Positions 36,801-45,729 of a DNA stretch of 64,000 nucleotides are shown here, piece after piece. The notes below the pieces were generated by a model. That model was given only the letters and a program-made list of their open reading frames with translations. It was not told where the DNA came from and ran no database searches. A program made the position numbers and the translations under genes. Origin of the DNA: Paenibacillus etheri (GTDB lineage Bacteria > Bacillota > Bacilli > Paenibacillales > Paenibacillaceae); the NCBI RefSeq assembly GCF_001012825.1, contig NZ_LCZJ02000043.1:47556-111555 (forward strand), in the 5' to 3' direction. How positions within the stretch are numbered: position 1 is the first letter of the stretch; every line of letters begins with the position of its first letter.

Positions 36801-37905
36801 AGATCCACATTATTCTTATCGTAGCCGGGAAGATCTAGATGTAGAGGGAGCTTTTAGCTATCAAAAAAAAATTATAGTTAACTTGGAATCCAGTTATAAT
36901 AACGTTCCTATTCAACAAAGGGGAAAAATTGATTTTGAACTAACGGAAATCATTGATCAAATATTACCGCAGTACAGGGAGAATTTTGTTCGAATGGTTA
37001 TCAAGGAAATTTTCAGAATGGGATATAATTTTGTGAAATTTGGAGAGTTTGACTATGACACTAATCATAGTGACAATAACAGCTTAGGACAGAAGTATGA
37101 ATGGATAGCCCTAAATAAGATTCTCGCCATTTATTTGGATAGCAAGCAATATATTCGCGGAAGATTTTCCAATGATTCGATTGTAAAATTTGAGGGCGTC
37201 TGGCAGTTGTTATTTTTTAGAAAAATAGACCCAAGTATAGACTACTTCAGCCCTTTTGACACGCGGAATTATAAGTATAATAAAGATATAGTACTTGAGG
37301 AACTATTGAACAATTTCAGTAGATACGCCGAGAAGAAATTAAATCAGATGGAATGGATTTCAGTGAATAGTATTAGATATCATTACAATAATAATTTTTA
37401 TAGATGTTCTCCCCTACTATTGAATACCAGCGAATTAGAAGCATTTAAATGTTATATACAAGATCTTGATAGGCTGAATGAGAGAGGCTTAGAAGATTTA
37501 TATGCCAAGGAAATATACTGGTCGGAAGCATATAAGAGCCTACTTAAAGAAAAAATTGATATGGAAGACCATGAATTTAGTCAAAATAAAGTGACTGATA
37601 TTTATTGTTGGGATATTAATGATGGTGCTATGGACAACTATATTGAGTTTAGTATTTTATCTCCGTTGATGTTTACAGAACTGAAGCTTTCGATCGGTAG
37701 CAGTGTCTTTGAACTGCTCGATGAACATGATGAAATTGCAAGCCTACAGTTATATGAGCAAAATTATGAGGACATACTCTTAATTAGGAGAGATTTATTA
37801 GTTAGATGGTTAATCCGTTCAGATAAAGTGATCGTGTGGCCATTCTTAAATGGTGAGGATACTAAAATAATCATTTTTGACGGTTTAAAGTTCCATAATG
37901 CTTAG
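33859..37905 (+). CDS. Large STAND NTPase, Avs/AVAST-like candidate defence protein
   Basis: 1348 residues. Layout: about 1-180, a helical N-terminus with no recognisable nuclease, protease or SIR2 motif; about 180-330, a conserved-looking linker with the RYSEDLNLELKASE element found upstream of many defence NTPases; 325-560, the NTPase with Walker A GEAGVGKS (335-342), Walker B VIIFIDALNEG (Asp412, with DALNE typical of Avs-type STAND proteins) and an arginine-sensor segment MSIRDTYE (about 444-451); 560-1348, a long helical C-terminal region as expected for a target sensor. In the Avs class such proteins bind phage terminase or portal proteins, oligomerise and unleash an N-terminal effector. 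GGGGAAGAG precedes the ATG. It is clearly AT-richer than the core genes, is monocistronic, and is flanked by gene remnants. The defence role is inference. Confidence 0.75.
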   Translation: MNVLIDKTLASLGKSLAILMKNKIAQSKFGRDLKEKWFEDNYHTKTVEIFTAAVNDARYTYNLPDELFGDLISDSDNRDEVFRWILEGVRPGHFDKRKLNVEVYMEGNQRYQDLIYPFFETILNRLEHYKETYWSPEFLEILNQIEELKTVNHIGFQSLTDMQTMMAVKQDRMYELIQDNSESTYKYKYTQEWFGDRVRENMRNIGQRYSEDLNLELKASEIIDAMEWNEKFRSSIVEKCNSISASIMFRCSDESIVESLKRIEEVKKEIALSKNLDECLQELENIISLLKKHLDTNPHTFGAGLLRKEVSDFYTSYIDSNLFQIARNPFVLISGEAGVGKSHFMADQVSKRLSADKLSIFLLGQLFHSEDTILSQIRKQLDIASDETMEDVFKAFNDYGAEKNERVIIFIDALNEGRGKRYWLNSIGGFIEGLRKYSNIALVMSIRDTYESQIIPEGFYEINNVIKVEFEGFDNTDQAILKFFNYYKIPMNLNDYLKYEFRNPLFLKVYCMSYDRNAATGTESIEGIFNNYFKKINQNLQARIENYPKHGNLVVEALGYFIDSKLKHKGDQVYFFYEVAARDINQAMVYHGLGVNFFDELINEKIIAVNSITYHGEEKEIVYIAFELFEEFITAKKIVEVNKVATYTSSNDLESFFSHQNPYFHLLSDKFSNRGVFQSLAVQIPDAVDIKYTEQFEMFNWPKHILKYREIDFVTVFYNSLTWRKPERINGITHSFILNKTLCMSYTEPNRMYDFWDVVLKFTVVKNHFYNADYLYKQLIVLKLDEFNAFWTVYVSKFFDENESFKRIMSWASKDHINHSQLDDESIRLLGMNITWFTASTCSRVRDVSIKVMVALFTDRIDILLEIIKKFRRVEDAYVLEALFCAAYGSVLSTRCMDHVKILAEYIYEEFFDGKEVIPHAMIRNYMTGILGFALYKGLCDHIHVDEIKPPFKNRYSYYEVTQDEINALRKKPSDAAIDSLDPHYSYRSREDLDVEGAFSYQKKIIVNLESSYNNVPIQQRGKIDFELTEIIDQILPQYRENFVRMVIKEIFRMGYNFVKFGEFDYDTNHSDNNSLGQKYEWIALNKILAIYLDSKQYIRGRFSNDSIVKFEGVWQLLFFRKIDPSIDYFSPFDTRNYKYNKDIVLEELLNNFSRYAEKKLNQMEWISVNSIRYHYNNNFYRCSPLLLNTSELEAFKCYIQDLDRLNERGLEDLYAKEIYWSEAYKSLLKEKIDMEDHEFSQNKVTDIYCWDINDGAMDNYIEFSILSPLMFTELKLSIGSSVFELLDEHDEIASLQLYEQNYEDILLIRRDLLVRWLIRSDKVIVWPFLNGEDTKIIIFDGLKFHNA

Positions 37906-37948
37906 ATATTACATAAGAATTAACACGTATTCTGTTGTCAAGCAAAAA

Positions 37949-38008
37949 TAAAGGGCTAACCTAAAGGGACATATCAATTGTCGCCTTTTGGGTCAGCCCC
38001 TTTTTACG
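37949..38008. terminator. Convergent terminator
   Basis: GGGCTAACCTAAAGG pairs imperfectly with CCTTTTGGGTCAGCCC, T5 on the plus strand and T3-rich on the minus; serves both the STAND gene and the permease gene. Confidence 0.75.
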
Positions 38009-38010
38009 TT

Positions 38011-39363
38011 CTATTTTCCACTAGGCAATAATTTATTCAATAAGATCGCAGCCAATGAAGCCGCTAGGATAGGTGAGCCCAATAAATATTGCACAAATGA
38101 AGGTAAGGAATGTAGGTAGTCGCCAGGAATGAGTACCAAAGCTAACGTGATAATCATAGGTATTGCGATAATATACATTTCTTTTTCGCCAATCGTTACG
38201 TTTTTCATCACCTGCACACCATTAATTGCAATGATCCCGCAGACGATAGCGAAGACGCCGCCGATTACAGCGGAAGGAATCGAAGAGATCAGAGCAGCTA
38301 ATTTACCAGAACAACCGAAGAGGACAAACCATCCTCCTACAGCGAGGAAAACTCGACGGCTGGCAACACCTGTGATGGAAATAATACCAGCATTCGTTGA
38401 ATAGCCTGTAACAGGTGTTGATCCGAGTGCAGAAGCAATAAGACAGCCAATCCCTTCACCGATAACCCCTTTGTTAATATGTTCGTCTGTTAAAGGCTTA
38501 TTGATTACGTTGCTGACAGCAAACCAGGTACCTGTTGTTTCAGCTAGCAGTACGAGATAAATAATGACCATGGTGATAATAGCCGAAAAGTTGAACGAGA
38601 ATCCGAAATCTACAAAAGCGATGCGCGGCATGCTAAACCAGTTCGCTTTGCTGATCGCTGAGAAATCTAACACACCCATCACATTAGCAGAAATACATCC
38701 AACTACTAACGCCATCATGACGGAAATAATTCGGAAGATAGACCCTTTGTTACGGAACATAGAACCGAGAATCACGAATAAAAGGAGTGTACCTGCTGAA
38801 ATAAGGGCTAACAAAACGTTCTGATTGATTGAAGCACCTGAAGCTCCATAGATATTGTCTCTTATAGCAACAGGTAATAAAGAAAGTCCAACGATGAATA
38901 TGATCGTACCACCTACAATGGGTGGGATAAAGTTCTTAACGATTTTATTGAAAATCCCAACATAGCCCAAAATAATAACTAGAATCGCACCGATTAAGCT
39001 GGCACCTAACACGGAACTCCAACCCAGCTCCCCGCCGCCACTAGCGGCATAAATACTGACGATTGCACCAAGTGGAACGTAAGAAGGACCTTGAGCGATC
39101 GGAAGCTTCATACAGAAATAAGTCTGTACAATCGTTGCAAGTCCAGCAGCAATAAAGGTAGATTGAATCAACGCGCTTGACTGATTCGGTTGTAAGCCGA
39201 TTAACATTGCAATCAGGAAAGGAACCACATAAACGTCCATTGCCAATACATGTTGAAAGCCTAGGATGATGGATTTACCGAAGGAGACTTTTTCATCGGG
39301 TAGCACGGTTAATAGTTGTGACTTTAATGGCGCTTGATCTTGTACGTTTGCTTGTGTTTCCAC
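38011..39363 (-). CDS. NCS2-family purine/uracil permease
   Basis: 450-residue NCS2 (nucleobase-ascorbate) symporter with about 14 membrane helices. Typical elements: GFQHVLAMDVYVVPFLIAML in TM1, QGPSYVPLGA, and the NAT-like region GSTPVTGYSTNAGIISITGV. The pairing with guanine deaminase 38 bp upstream suggests purine uptake (guanine, xanthine or uric acid) rather than uracil; the sequence is closest in form to PucJ/PucK-type permeases. GTG start behind AAGGTGGG. Confidence 0.88.
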   Translation of the reverse strand: METQANVQDQAPLKSQLLTVLPDEKVSFGKSIILGFQHVLAMDVYVVPFLIAMLIGLQPNQSSALIQSTFIAAGLATIVQTYFCMKLPIAQGPSYVPLGAIVSIYAASGGGELGWSSVLGASLIGAILVIILGYVGIFNKIVKNFIPPIVGGTIIFIVGLSLLPVAIRDNIYGASGASINQNVLLALISAGTLLLFVILGSMFRNKGSIFRIISVMMALVVGCISANVMGVLDFSAISKANWFSMPRIAFVDFGFSFNFSAIITMVIIYLVLLAETTGTWFAVSNVINKPLTDEHINKGVIGEGIGCLIASALGSTPVTGYSTNAGIISITGVASRRVFLAVGGWFVLFGCSGKLAALISSIPSAVIGGVFAIVCGIIAINGVQVMKNVTIGEKEMYIIAIPMIITLALVLIPGDYLHSLPSFVQYLLGSPILAASLAAILLNKLLPSGK

Positions 39364-39401
39364 TCAGATGCCCACCTTATATTTTCTAGTTTTATCGATC
39401 C

Positions 39402-40766
39402 TTAACGTGAATGAACCTTTTCACCCTGTACCCAGACTTCACGGATATTCTCAGGTCGAGCTAAATACATCATTTTTTGAAATATGTCGTGTAAATCTTC
39501 ATTCCCATCAAAAATAGGCAATCTAGCCGATGGTAATTTCGTATCAATAATTTGAACATCCCATGTATAGCCTTCTAGTATTCGACCGATAGGTAAGCTT
39601 AAACTTTTACCACCGCCAGCAGTAGCAAGATAGAAAGCTTCATCAATCTTAATCCGTGATCCTAGTAATCCACGCTCTTGTGCAGGAAGGGAAGGATTAA
39701 CGCCATCCTCTAGCATTCTTGAAGACATTACAGCCTGTCTTATGTTATCGAAGAGACTAGGTGAAAAACCTCCGGAAATATCAGACCCTAAACCAATCTC
39801 TACTCCTTTGGAGTGGAAATGAGCGATAGGGATGACACTATTGGCAAAATAAGCGTTTGATATCGGACAATGCGCAATAGCCGTTCCTGTCTCTGCAAAT
39901 AACTCTACATCGTCTTCTTCTAAAAAATTACAATGTGCCATGACAGATTTATCACGGAGCAGACCGAAATCATGCAAGGCAAAAGCATCGTTCTTCTGGA
40001 ATCGTTCTTGTACATAACCATGTGCCCAATCACTTTCACTACAGTGCGATTGAATATGAGTATCATATTTGGCGGCTAAGTCTCCTAAACCTTGCAAAGC
40101 CTCATTTGTACAGCTAGGAATGAACCTAGGTGTCACTACTGGATAAACGCCCTGCTTAGTAGATTTGGCTAGTTCTTTTACCGCAAGTATAAATTCTTCC
40201 GTATCTTTAAGTGAGGTGTAGGTGTCAGTGTCGCGATAGTATTCTGGATTTCCTTGAGGATCGTCCATTACCACTTTTCCAACGAGTCCGCGTTGCCCTT
40301 TATCCGCACATATTTGGGCTAATAGTAAACTGGCTTCTTTATGCACCGTTGCAAAATAAAGGGCTGTAGTGGTTCCGTTCGCGAGTAAAGTATCAACCAT
40401 ATCATCGTAGACCTTTTTGGAAAAATCCAGGTCCGAAAATTTAGACTCCAGTGGGAAGGTGTACGTATTTAACCAATCATAGAGTGGAATATCTAATGCA
40501 GTTCCAGATTGAGCCCACTGCGGGGCGTGAACATGCAAGTCGATAAAGCCAGGCAAAAAATACTGACCTTCAGCTAATCGATGAAAGTTGTCTTGGTCTT
40601 GATAAGTATCTAGTAAAGGTTGATAGTCGGGCTCTTCTGGAGAAACGATCTTTTCTATCATTCCATCTGTATTAATGCAGTAGAGGTGGTCTTTTAAAAT
40701 TTGAATTTCCTTTGGTGATTTGCTTGAAAATGAAGTGCCTAGGAATATTTGCATATATTCAGTCAT
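39402..40766 (-). CDS. guaD: Guanine deaminase (amidohydrolase family)
   Basis: Converts guanine to xanthine and ammonia. 454 residues of the metal-dependent amidohydrolase fold: metal ligands in GFIDLHVHAPQ, the guanine-deaminase markers QSGTALDIPLYDWLNTYTFP and HCPISNAYFANSVI, His in SHCSESDW, and the catalytic Asp in GLGSDISGG. The long amidohydrolase type (as in E. coli GuaD) differs from the small B. subtilis enzyme. AAGGCGGA precedes the ATG. First gene of an operon with the purine permease; purine catabolism as nitrogen source. Confidence 0.9.
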   Translation of the reverse strand: MTEYMQIFLGTSFSSKSPKEIQILKDHLYCINTDGMIEKIVSPEEPDYQPLLDTYQDQDNFHRLAEGQYFLPGFIDLHVHAPQWAQSGTALDIPLYDWLNTYTFPLESKFSDLDFSKKVYDDMVDTLLANGTTTALYFATVHKEASLLLAQICADKGQRGLVGKVVMDDPQGNPEYYRDTDTYTSLKDTEEFILAVKELAKSTKQGVYPVVTPRFIPSCTNEALQGLGDLAAKYDTHIQSHCSESDWAHGYVQERFQKNDAFALHDFGLLRDKSVMAHCNFLEEDDVELFAETGTAIAHCPISNAYFANSVIPIAHFHSKGVEIGLGSDISGGFSPSLFDNIRQAVMSSRMLEDGVNPSLPAQERGLLGSRIKIDEAFYLATAGGGKSLSLPIGRILEGYTWDVQIIDTKLPSARLPIFDGNEDLHDIFQKMMYLARPENIREVWVQGEKVHSR

Positions 40767-40779
40767 GATTTCCGCCTTA

Positions 40780-40801
40780 ATGTTCGTCTTTTGATGTTCG
40801 T
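40780..40801 (-). promoter_or_regulatory. Tandem CGAACAT repeats at the guaD promoter
   Basis: On the minus strand ACGAACAT occurs twice, 14 bp apart, just downstream of a TATAAT (40808-40815 region). CGAACAT is the core of the Bacillus PurR box. Direct rather than inverted arrangement makes the identity uncertain. Confidence 0.45.
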
Positions 40802-41005
40802 TTGTTATTATAATCCGTAAAAAATGATAAGTCTATACCTAAAGTCGAACGAAGACGAATATTGGGGCTGGCTTATGCTCTAATTAGATCAAAATCTATG
40901 AATTTACATACGCTCTTCGGCAATCCCATTCGGAGAGACTTCGAGGATAATATCCTATTTCGCTTGTTATCATCACGTGAAATGTATGCGGTTACTTACT
41001 TATGC

Positions 41006-41011
41006 TATAAT
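41006..41011 (+). promoter_or_regulatory. Extended -10 before the small membrane protein gene
   Basis: TGC followed by TATAAT, 57 bp upstream of the ATG at 41068; no strong -35. Confidence 0.4.
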
Positions 41012-41067
41012 ACTTATAGATTAATTAGGTTAAGCGCCAAGAAAAATAGGTTAGGAGTGTTACTGAA

Positions 41068-41256
41068 ATGAAAAGATATAATATTATGCGCCCAATTATG
41101 CTAATTGTTGTCGCGTTGCTTACGAGAAGCTTAGTTACTAACCTGTGTATTTTGTTTGGTATGCAGGCTGAAGTAGCGAGTAGTATAGGTACGCTTGGCA
41201 TGGTCATCGCCGGTTTAGTGATGTATAATCGCATGAACATTCGCCGTCGAAAATAA
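41068..41256 (+). CDS. Small membrane protein (62 aa)
   Basis: Two hydrophobic segments (about 8-30 and 38-53) between basic ends (MKRYNIMRP ... NRMNIRRRK). AGGAGTG lies upstream of the ATG, and an extended -10 and a terminator frame the gene, so it is probably real and monocistronic. No family recognised. Confidence 0.6.
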   Translation: MKRYNIMRPIMLIVVALLTRSLVTNLCILFGMQAEVASSIGTLGMVIAGLVMYNRMNIRRRK

Positions 41257-41331
41257 CGAATAAATTTCTGGAATCCGATCCATACGGTTGAAGTTATGCC
41301 CTAATTCCATTATAGATATCGGTGACTAAGG

Positions 41332-41369
41332 TAAGACTGGGGAATTTTTCTCGGTCTTATTTTTTTTGT
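41332..41369 (+). terminator. Terminator after small membrane protein gene
   Basis: TAAGACTGGGGAA pairs with TTTTTCTCGGTCTTA (imperfect) followed by T8. Confidence 0.7.
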
Positions 41370-41467
41370 TTTGTACAAAATAGAAAGCATAACCTTATCA
41401 AAAATTTCTAATGATATTTAAATACGGCAAACTAAATGCAAAAAAATAAAATTTTGGGAGTGGGAAA

Positions 41468-43849
41468 ATGGTGTTATCCATGGAATGTGATTACTCATCA
41501 AAAGTTTATTTAGAAAAACTCAATGCCTATTGGCGTGCGACCAACTATGTTTCCGTAGGTCAACTGTATTTGAAAGATAACCCGTTGTTAAAGGAGCCGA
41601 TCAAGGATGTAGATTTAAAGATTAAGCCCATCGGACATTGGGGCACTATTCCTGGACAAAACTTTATTTATGCCCATTTGAACCGTGTAATTACTAAATA
41701 TGATTTGAACATGTTCTATATTGAAGGTCCTGGTCACGGTGGTCAGGTTATGGTTTCCAATTCCTATCTGGATGGTAGTTACACGGAAATTTATCCTGAA
41801 ATTACGCAAGATACCACAGGTATGAAGAAATTGTTCAAACAATTCTCATTCCCAGGTGGGATTGCTTCACATGCCGCTCCTGAAACACCTGGCTCTATTC
41901 ATGAGGGCGGCGAATTAGGTTATTCTCTTTCTCATGGTGTCGGTGCCATACTGGATAATCCCGATTTGATATCGGCTGTTGTGATTGGCGATGGCGAGGC
42001 TGAAACTGGACCACTAGCTACTTCATGGTTCTCCAACAGATTCATCAACCCAGTTACCGATGGTGCGGTCCTGCCGATCTTGCACATGAACGGATTCAAA
42101 ATCAGTAACCCAACGATCTTATCTCGTCAATCGAAAGAAGAAATTACCGCCTACTTTAAAGGTATGGGGTGGCAACCATTCTTTATTGAAGGTGAAGATC
42201 CTGATCTAATGCATCCAGAAATGGCCAAGGTGCTCGATACTATCGTCGAAAGAATTGAAGAGATTCAAAAAAATGCGCGTGAGAACAATGATCTTACTCG
42301 TCCGGTCTGGCCAATGCTGGTCTTCCGCTCTCCTAAGGGTTGGACGGGTCCAGAGCAATGGGAAGGTATACCCATTAAAAATTCGTTCCGTGCCCATCAG
42401 GTGCCAATTCCGGTTGACCAAAAAAACATGAAATACGCGCCAGCTTTGCTGGAGTGGCTGAACAGCTATAGACCGGAAGAGTTATTCGACGACAATGGCC
42501 GTTTGAAAGCTGAAATTGCCGAGATCCTGCCTTCAGGAGACCGCCGTATGGCAATGAATCCTGTAACTAACGCCGGCAACCTGATTAAAGACCTGCATTT
42601 GCCAGATTACCGCAACTTTGCGCTTGATAATTCCGTACCAGGTCAAGTTTTTGCACAAGATATGTCCGTTCTGGGTAAATACCTGAAAGAAGTTATTTCT
42701 CTTAACGAAGGAAATCGCAATTTCAGAATTTTCGGACCGGATGAAACAATGTCTAATCGTCTGAGGTCTATCTTTGAAGTAACCAAACGGCAATGGCTGG
42801 ATCAAATTAAGGAACCAAATGATGAATTCCTCTCATCTTATGGCCGTGTTATCGATTCTCAATTGTCCGAGCATCAGGCAGAAGGTTTTCTTGAAGGGTA
42901 TGTGTTGACTGGCCGTCATGGTTTCTTTGCAAGTTATGAAGCTTTCTTGCGTGTAGTGGATTCTATGATTACTCAACATTTCAAATGGCTGCGTAAGGCA
43001 ACGGATCAAAGCTGGCGTGCAGATATCCCATCCTTAAATGTGGTGGCAACTTCAACCGTTTTCCAACAAGACCACAATGGTTACTCTCACCAAGATCCAG
43101 GTATTTTAGGTCACTTAGCTGACAAGAAGTCTGAATTTATCCGTGAGTATTTACCTGCGGATGCGAACTCCTTGCTGGCTGTCTTTGATACTGTCTTAAA
43201 CGACCGTCAAAAAATAAACCTAATCGTTACGTCAAAACAACCGCGACTGCAGTGGTTTAGTGCTGACGAAGCACAAGAATTGGTTGGAAAAGGCCTGAAG
43301 ATTATTGATTGGGCTAGCACTGATCAAGGTGGAGAGCCGGATGTTGTCATTGCTTCTGCAGGTACAGAACCAACAATCGAAAGCTTGGCAGCAATCTCCA
43401 TCCTGCATGAGAAACTGCCTGAGCTTAGGATTAGATATATCAACGTGGTGGATTTATTAAAACTTAGAAGTCGAAAACAGGATCCTCGTGGCTTATCTGA
43501 CGAAGAGTTTGATCAGTTTTTTACAAAAGACAAACCTGTTATCTTCGCTTTCCACGGTTATGAAGGTCTGATAAGAGACTTTTTCTTTGAGCGTCATAAC
43601 CATAATCTGCATGTACATGGATACCGTGAGAATGGGGACATTACAACTCCATTCGATATGCGTGTATTGAATCAGATGGATCGCTTTAACCTGACGAAGG
43701 AGACTATTCTCGTCTTGCCTGATGCGGATGAGCATAAGACCATCTTGGATGAAATGGATGCGATCCTTAAGAAACATCATCAATACATTCGTGAAGAGGG
43801 AAATGATTTACCAGAAATAGAGAACTGGGTGTGGAAGCCACTGAAATAA
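41468..43849 (+). CDS. xfp: Phosphoketolase (xylulose-5-P / fructose-6-P)
   Basis: Thiamine-diphosphate enzyme cleaving xylulose 5-phosphate or fructose 6-phosphate to acetyl phosphate. Full length (793 aa). Signature regions: [40 protein letters not shown], and the ThDP motif [14 protein letters not shown]...N; the C-terminal [13 protein letters not shown] is also typical. GGGAG precedes the ATG. Single gene with a terminator behind it. No xylulose or acetate kinase gene is adjacent, so its pathway partners lie elsewhere. Confidence 0.96.
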   Translation: MVLSMECDYSSKVYLEKLNAYWRATNYVSVGQLYLKDNPLLKEPIKDVDLKIKPIGHWGTIPGQNFIYAHLNRVITKYDLNMFYIEGPGHGGQVMVSNSYLDGSYTEIYPEITQDTTGMKKLFKQFSFPGGIASHAAPETPGSIHEGGELGYSLSHGVGAILDNPDLISAVVIGDGEAETGPLATSWFSNRFINPVTDGAVLPILHMNGFKISNPTILSRQSKEEITAYFKGMGWQPFFIEGEDPDLMHPEMAKVLDTIVERIEEIQKNARENNDLTRPVWPMLVFRSPKGWTGPEQWEGIPIKNSFRAHQVPIPVDQKNMKYAPALLEWLNSYRPEELFDDNGRLKAEIAEILPSGDRRMAMNPVTNAGNLIKDLHLPDYRNFALDNSVPGQVFAQDMSVLGKYLKEVISLNEGNRNFRIFGPDETMSNRLRSIFEVTKRQWLDQIKEPNDEFLSSYGRVIDSQLSEHQAEGFLEGYVLTGRHGFFASYEAFLRVVDSMITQHFKWLRKATDQSWRADIPSLNVVATSTVFQQDHNGYSHQDPGILGHLADKKSEFIREYLPADANSLLAVFDTVLNDRQKINLIVTSKQPRLQWFSADEAQELVGKGLKIIDWASTDQGGEPDVVIASAGTEPTIESLAAISILHEKLPELRIRYINVVDLLKLRSRKQDPRGLSDEEFDQFFTKDKPVIFAFHGYEGLIRDFFFERHNHNLHVHGYRENGDITTPFDMRVLNQMDRFNLTKETILVLPDADEHKTILDEMDAILKKHHQYIREEGNDLPEIENWVWKPLK

Positions 43850-43873
43850 AAGCATGGTGTAACCGATGTAGTG

Positions 43874-43908
43874 AAGTAAAAGACATCTTAGGGTGTCTTT
43901 TACTTTTC
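43874..43908 (+). terminator. Terminator after phosphoketolase gene
   Basis: AGTAAAAGACATCTTAGGGTGTCTTTTACTTT, stem of more than 10 bp with flanking A and T runs. Confidence 0.88.
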
Positions 43909-43924
43909 ATACTAATTTTTACCT

Positions 43925-43953
43925 TTGACAGAATGAATGCGATTTCATATTAT
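43925..43953 (+). promoter_or_regulatory. Sigma-A promoter of the ribonucleoside operon
   Basis: TTGACA (43925-43930), 17-bp spacer, TATTAT (43948-43953). The operator at 43958 covers the expected start site. Confidence 0.75.
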
Positions 43954-43957
43954 ATAT

Positions 43958-43969
43958 GTAACCGGTTAC
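43958..43969. promoter_or_regulatory. LacI-type operator O1
   Basis: GTAACCGGTTAC, a perfect 12-bp palindrome with central CCGG and preceded by TAT, the layout of LacI/RbsR-family sites. It overlaps the transcription start. Confidence 0.75.
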
Positions 43970-44041
43970 CTAGGTCTCGATAATCATAAAATCTATATAC
44001 TTGTCGCATCATAAAGAGGAATTATATTTTTTTTAGAATAT

Positions 44042-44053
44042 GTAACCGGTTCC
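44042..44053. promoter_or_regulatory. LacI-type operator O2
   Basis: GTAACCGGTTCC, the same site with one changed base, centred 84 bp (eight helical turns) from O1, which would allow looping. Confidence 0.65.
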
Positions 44054-44069
44054 ACACACCTCAAGAGGT

Positions 44070-44334
44070 CTCATCCGTCATTATTTCTCCAAACAAGCAC
44101 GAAGCAGAAATGCTTATGAAGTCCCCTGGTTTTCGCGAAGAGTACAAAGAAAATCTAATTGTCACAAACGGAAAAGATGGAATTATTTATCGCGAAAATG
44201 GAGAAAATAGTTTTTATCAAAGCACGCCAGAGGTTCAAGCAGTAGATACCATGGGTACAGGGTCGGTGCTAAAGGAGGATGCCTTAACAATTCATGAGCT
44301 GAGGGTATACAAGGGGGCGATTCTTGAATGCTAA
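44070..44334 (+). pseudogene. rbsK: Ribokinase (PfkB family) remnant
   Basis: Frame reads VIISPNKHEAEMLM, NLIVTNGKDGIIYRENGENS, and VQAVDTMGTG, the middle part of a ribokinase up to its GDTF-like motif, which is lost. It lacks the N-terminal half and most of the C-terminus: after DTMGTG the frame continues ~20 residues to a TAA that overlaps the next gene's ATG. Promoter and operators upstream survive, so an internal deletion removed the rest. Confidence 0.8.
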
Positions 44335-44774
44335 GAAAAGAAGCAAACGCATTAACACCACAGATGTATGCTGAGCTTCGCCGAAAAGTAGATTTTCAAG
44401 AATATTCATTAGAAGATGTCGCAAAGGCCTTAGAAAAGACGCTATTTTCAGTTGTTATATTCGATGATCATAAACCAATTGGTATTGGTCGAATTGTCGG
44501 TGACGATAGAATTGTGTTTTTCATTAAGGATGTAGTAGTTGATCCTGAATACCAGAAGCAATCCATTGGATATACTATTATGCATTCCTTAATGAATTAC
44601 ATTCAGGAAAAAGCGTGCGAGAACGCATATATAGGTTTAATGGCTACGCCGAATACAGAGAAATTCTACGAGAAATTCGGATTTATTCAACGTCCTAATC
44701 AGGATTTTGGCCACGGAATGGTTAAATTTGTAGATAAATCATATAAAATTGATAACCCGATGGAGGATAAATAA
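44328..44774 (+). CDS. GNAT-family N-acetyltransferase
   Basis: 148 residues with the GNAT core: FSVVIFDDHKPIGIGRIVGD, the acetyl-CoA loop region VVDPEYQKQSIGYTIMHSLM and the closing FYEKFGFIQRP. The substrate is unknown. AAGGGGG lies upstream; its ATG overlaps the stop of the ribokinase remnant. Location inside a ribonucleoside operon suggests a role in that pathway. Confidence 0.88.
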   Translation: MLRKEANALTPQMYAELRRKVDFQEYSLEDVAKALEKTLFSVVIFDDHKPIGIGRIVGDDRIVFFIKDVVVDPEYQKQSIGYTIMHSLMNYIQEKACENAYIGLMATPNTEKFYEKFGFIQRPNQDFGHGMVKFVDKSYKIDNPMEDK

Positions 44775-44775
44775 T

Positions 44776-45696
44776 ATGTTAAAAAGACCAATTATTATTG
44801 ATACAGATCCTGGGATTGATGACGCAGTAGCTATAGCTATTGCTTTGTATAGTGAAGAACTTGATGTCAAGCTAATCACAACTGTAGCAGGGAATGTAGG
44901 CGTAGACAAAGTAACAAACAATGCATTAAAGCTGCTGAAATATTTTAAAAAGGAAGTTCCCGTTGCCATGGGTGCGGCTGCCCCGCTGATTAGAACACCT
45001 CAAGATGCGAGTAATGTGCATGGTGTTAGCGGAATGGAAGGTTTTGATTTTGAAGAGCCTACAAATGATCTCCTGCTTGAAGAGAATGCAGTTAATGCCA
45101 TGTATAAGGTGATTAAAGATAGTGCAACCCCGATTACGCTTGTTCCGATTGGGCCGCTTACGAATATTGCATTATTGTTGAAAATTTATCCCGAAGTAAA
45201 AAATAATATTCAAGATATCGTTCTAATGGGGGGATCAGCCTCTAGAGGAAATATGGGCGTAATGTCTGAATTTAATATTCATGTGGATCCAGAAGCTGCA
45301 AAAATTGTCTTTGATAGTGGACTTCCAATTGTTATGGCAGGTTTAGACGTTGGCTGGAAAGCGCTTGTATTACCAGAAGACTCTGCTCAATTAGAAAACA
45401 TGAACGATGTCGGAAAAATGATTCATAGCCTCTTTAAGCGGTACCGGGGCGGCAGTATGAAGACAGGATTGAAAATGTATGATAGCTGTGCTATTGCCTA
45501 TTTGTTAAAACCAGAAATGTTTGAAACGATTGATACTCACGTGGATATTGAACTGAACGGCAGTATGACAGCAGGAACAACAATCGTTGATTTGAAAGGA
45601 TATTTAGGTAAACCTAATAATGCTAAAGTATGTCTTGATATCGATCAGCAATTATTTCGAGAATGGTTATTAGATAGCTTGAGAAAGTGCAACTAA
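44776..45696 (+). CDS. Inosine/uridine-preferring nucleoside hydrolase
   Basis: Hydrolyses ribonucleosides to base plus ribose with a bound Ca2+. 306 residues; the N-terminal metal motif is DTDPGIDDA (residues 9-17), with conserved VPIGPLTNIALLL and the later NIHVDPEAA. Start ATG 44776 behind GGAGG; an earlier ATG at 44749 lies inside the acetyltransferase gene. RihC-like rather than RihA by general pattern, uncertain. Followed by a transporter that may import nucleosides. Confidence 0.92.
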   Translation: MLKRPIIIDTDPGIDDAVAIAIALYSEELDVKLITTVAGNVGVDKVTNNALKLLKYFKKEVPVAMGAAAPLIRTPQDASNVHGVSGMEGFDFEEPTNDLLLEENAVNAMYKVIKDSATPITLVPIGPLTNIALLLKIYPEVKNNIQDIVLMGGSASRGNMGVMSEFNIHVDPEAAKIVFDSGLPIVMAGLDVGWKALVLPEDSAQLENMNDVGKMIHSLFKRYRGGSMKTGLKMYDSCAIAYLLKPEMFETIDTHVDIELNGSMTAGTTIVDLKGYLGKPNNAKVCLDIDQQLFREWLLDSLRKCN

Positions 45697-45729
45697 CGAA
45701 CTAATACCAACTAAATGGGGGACAGCGCG

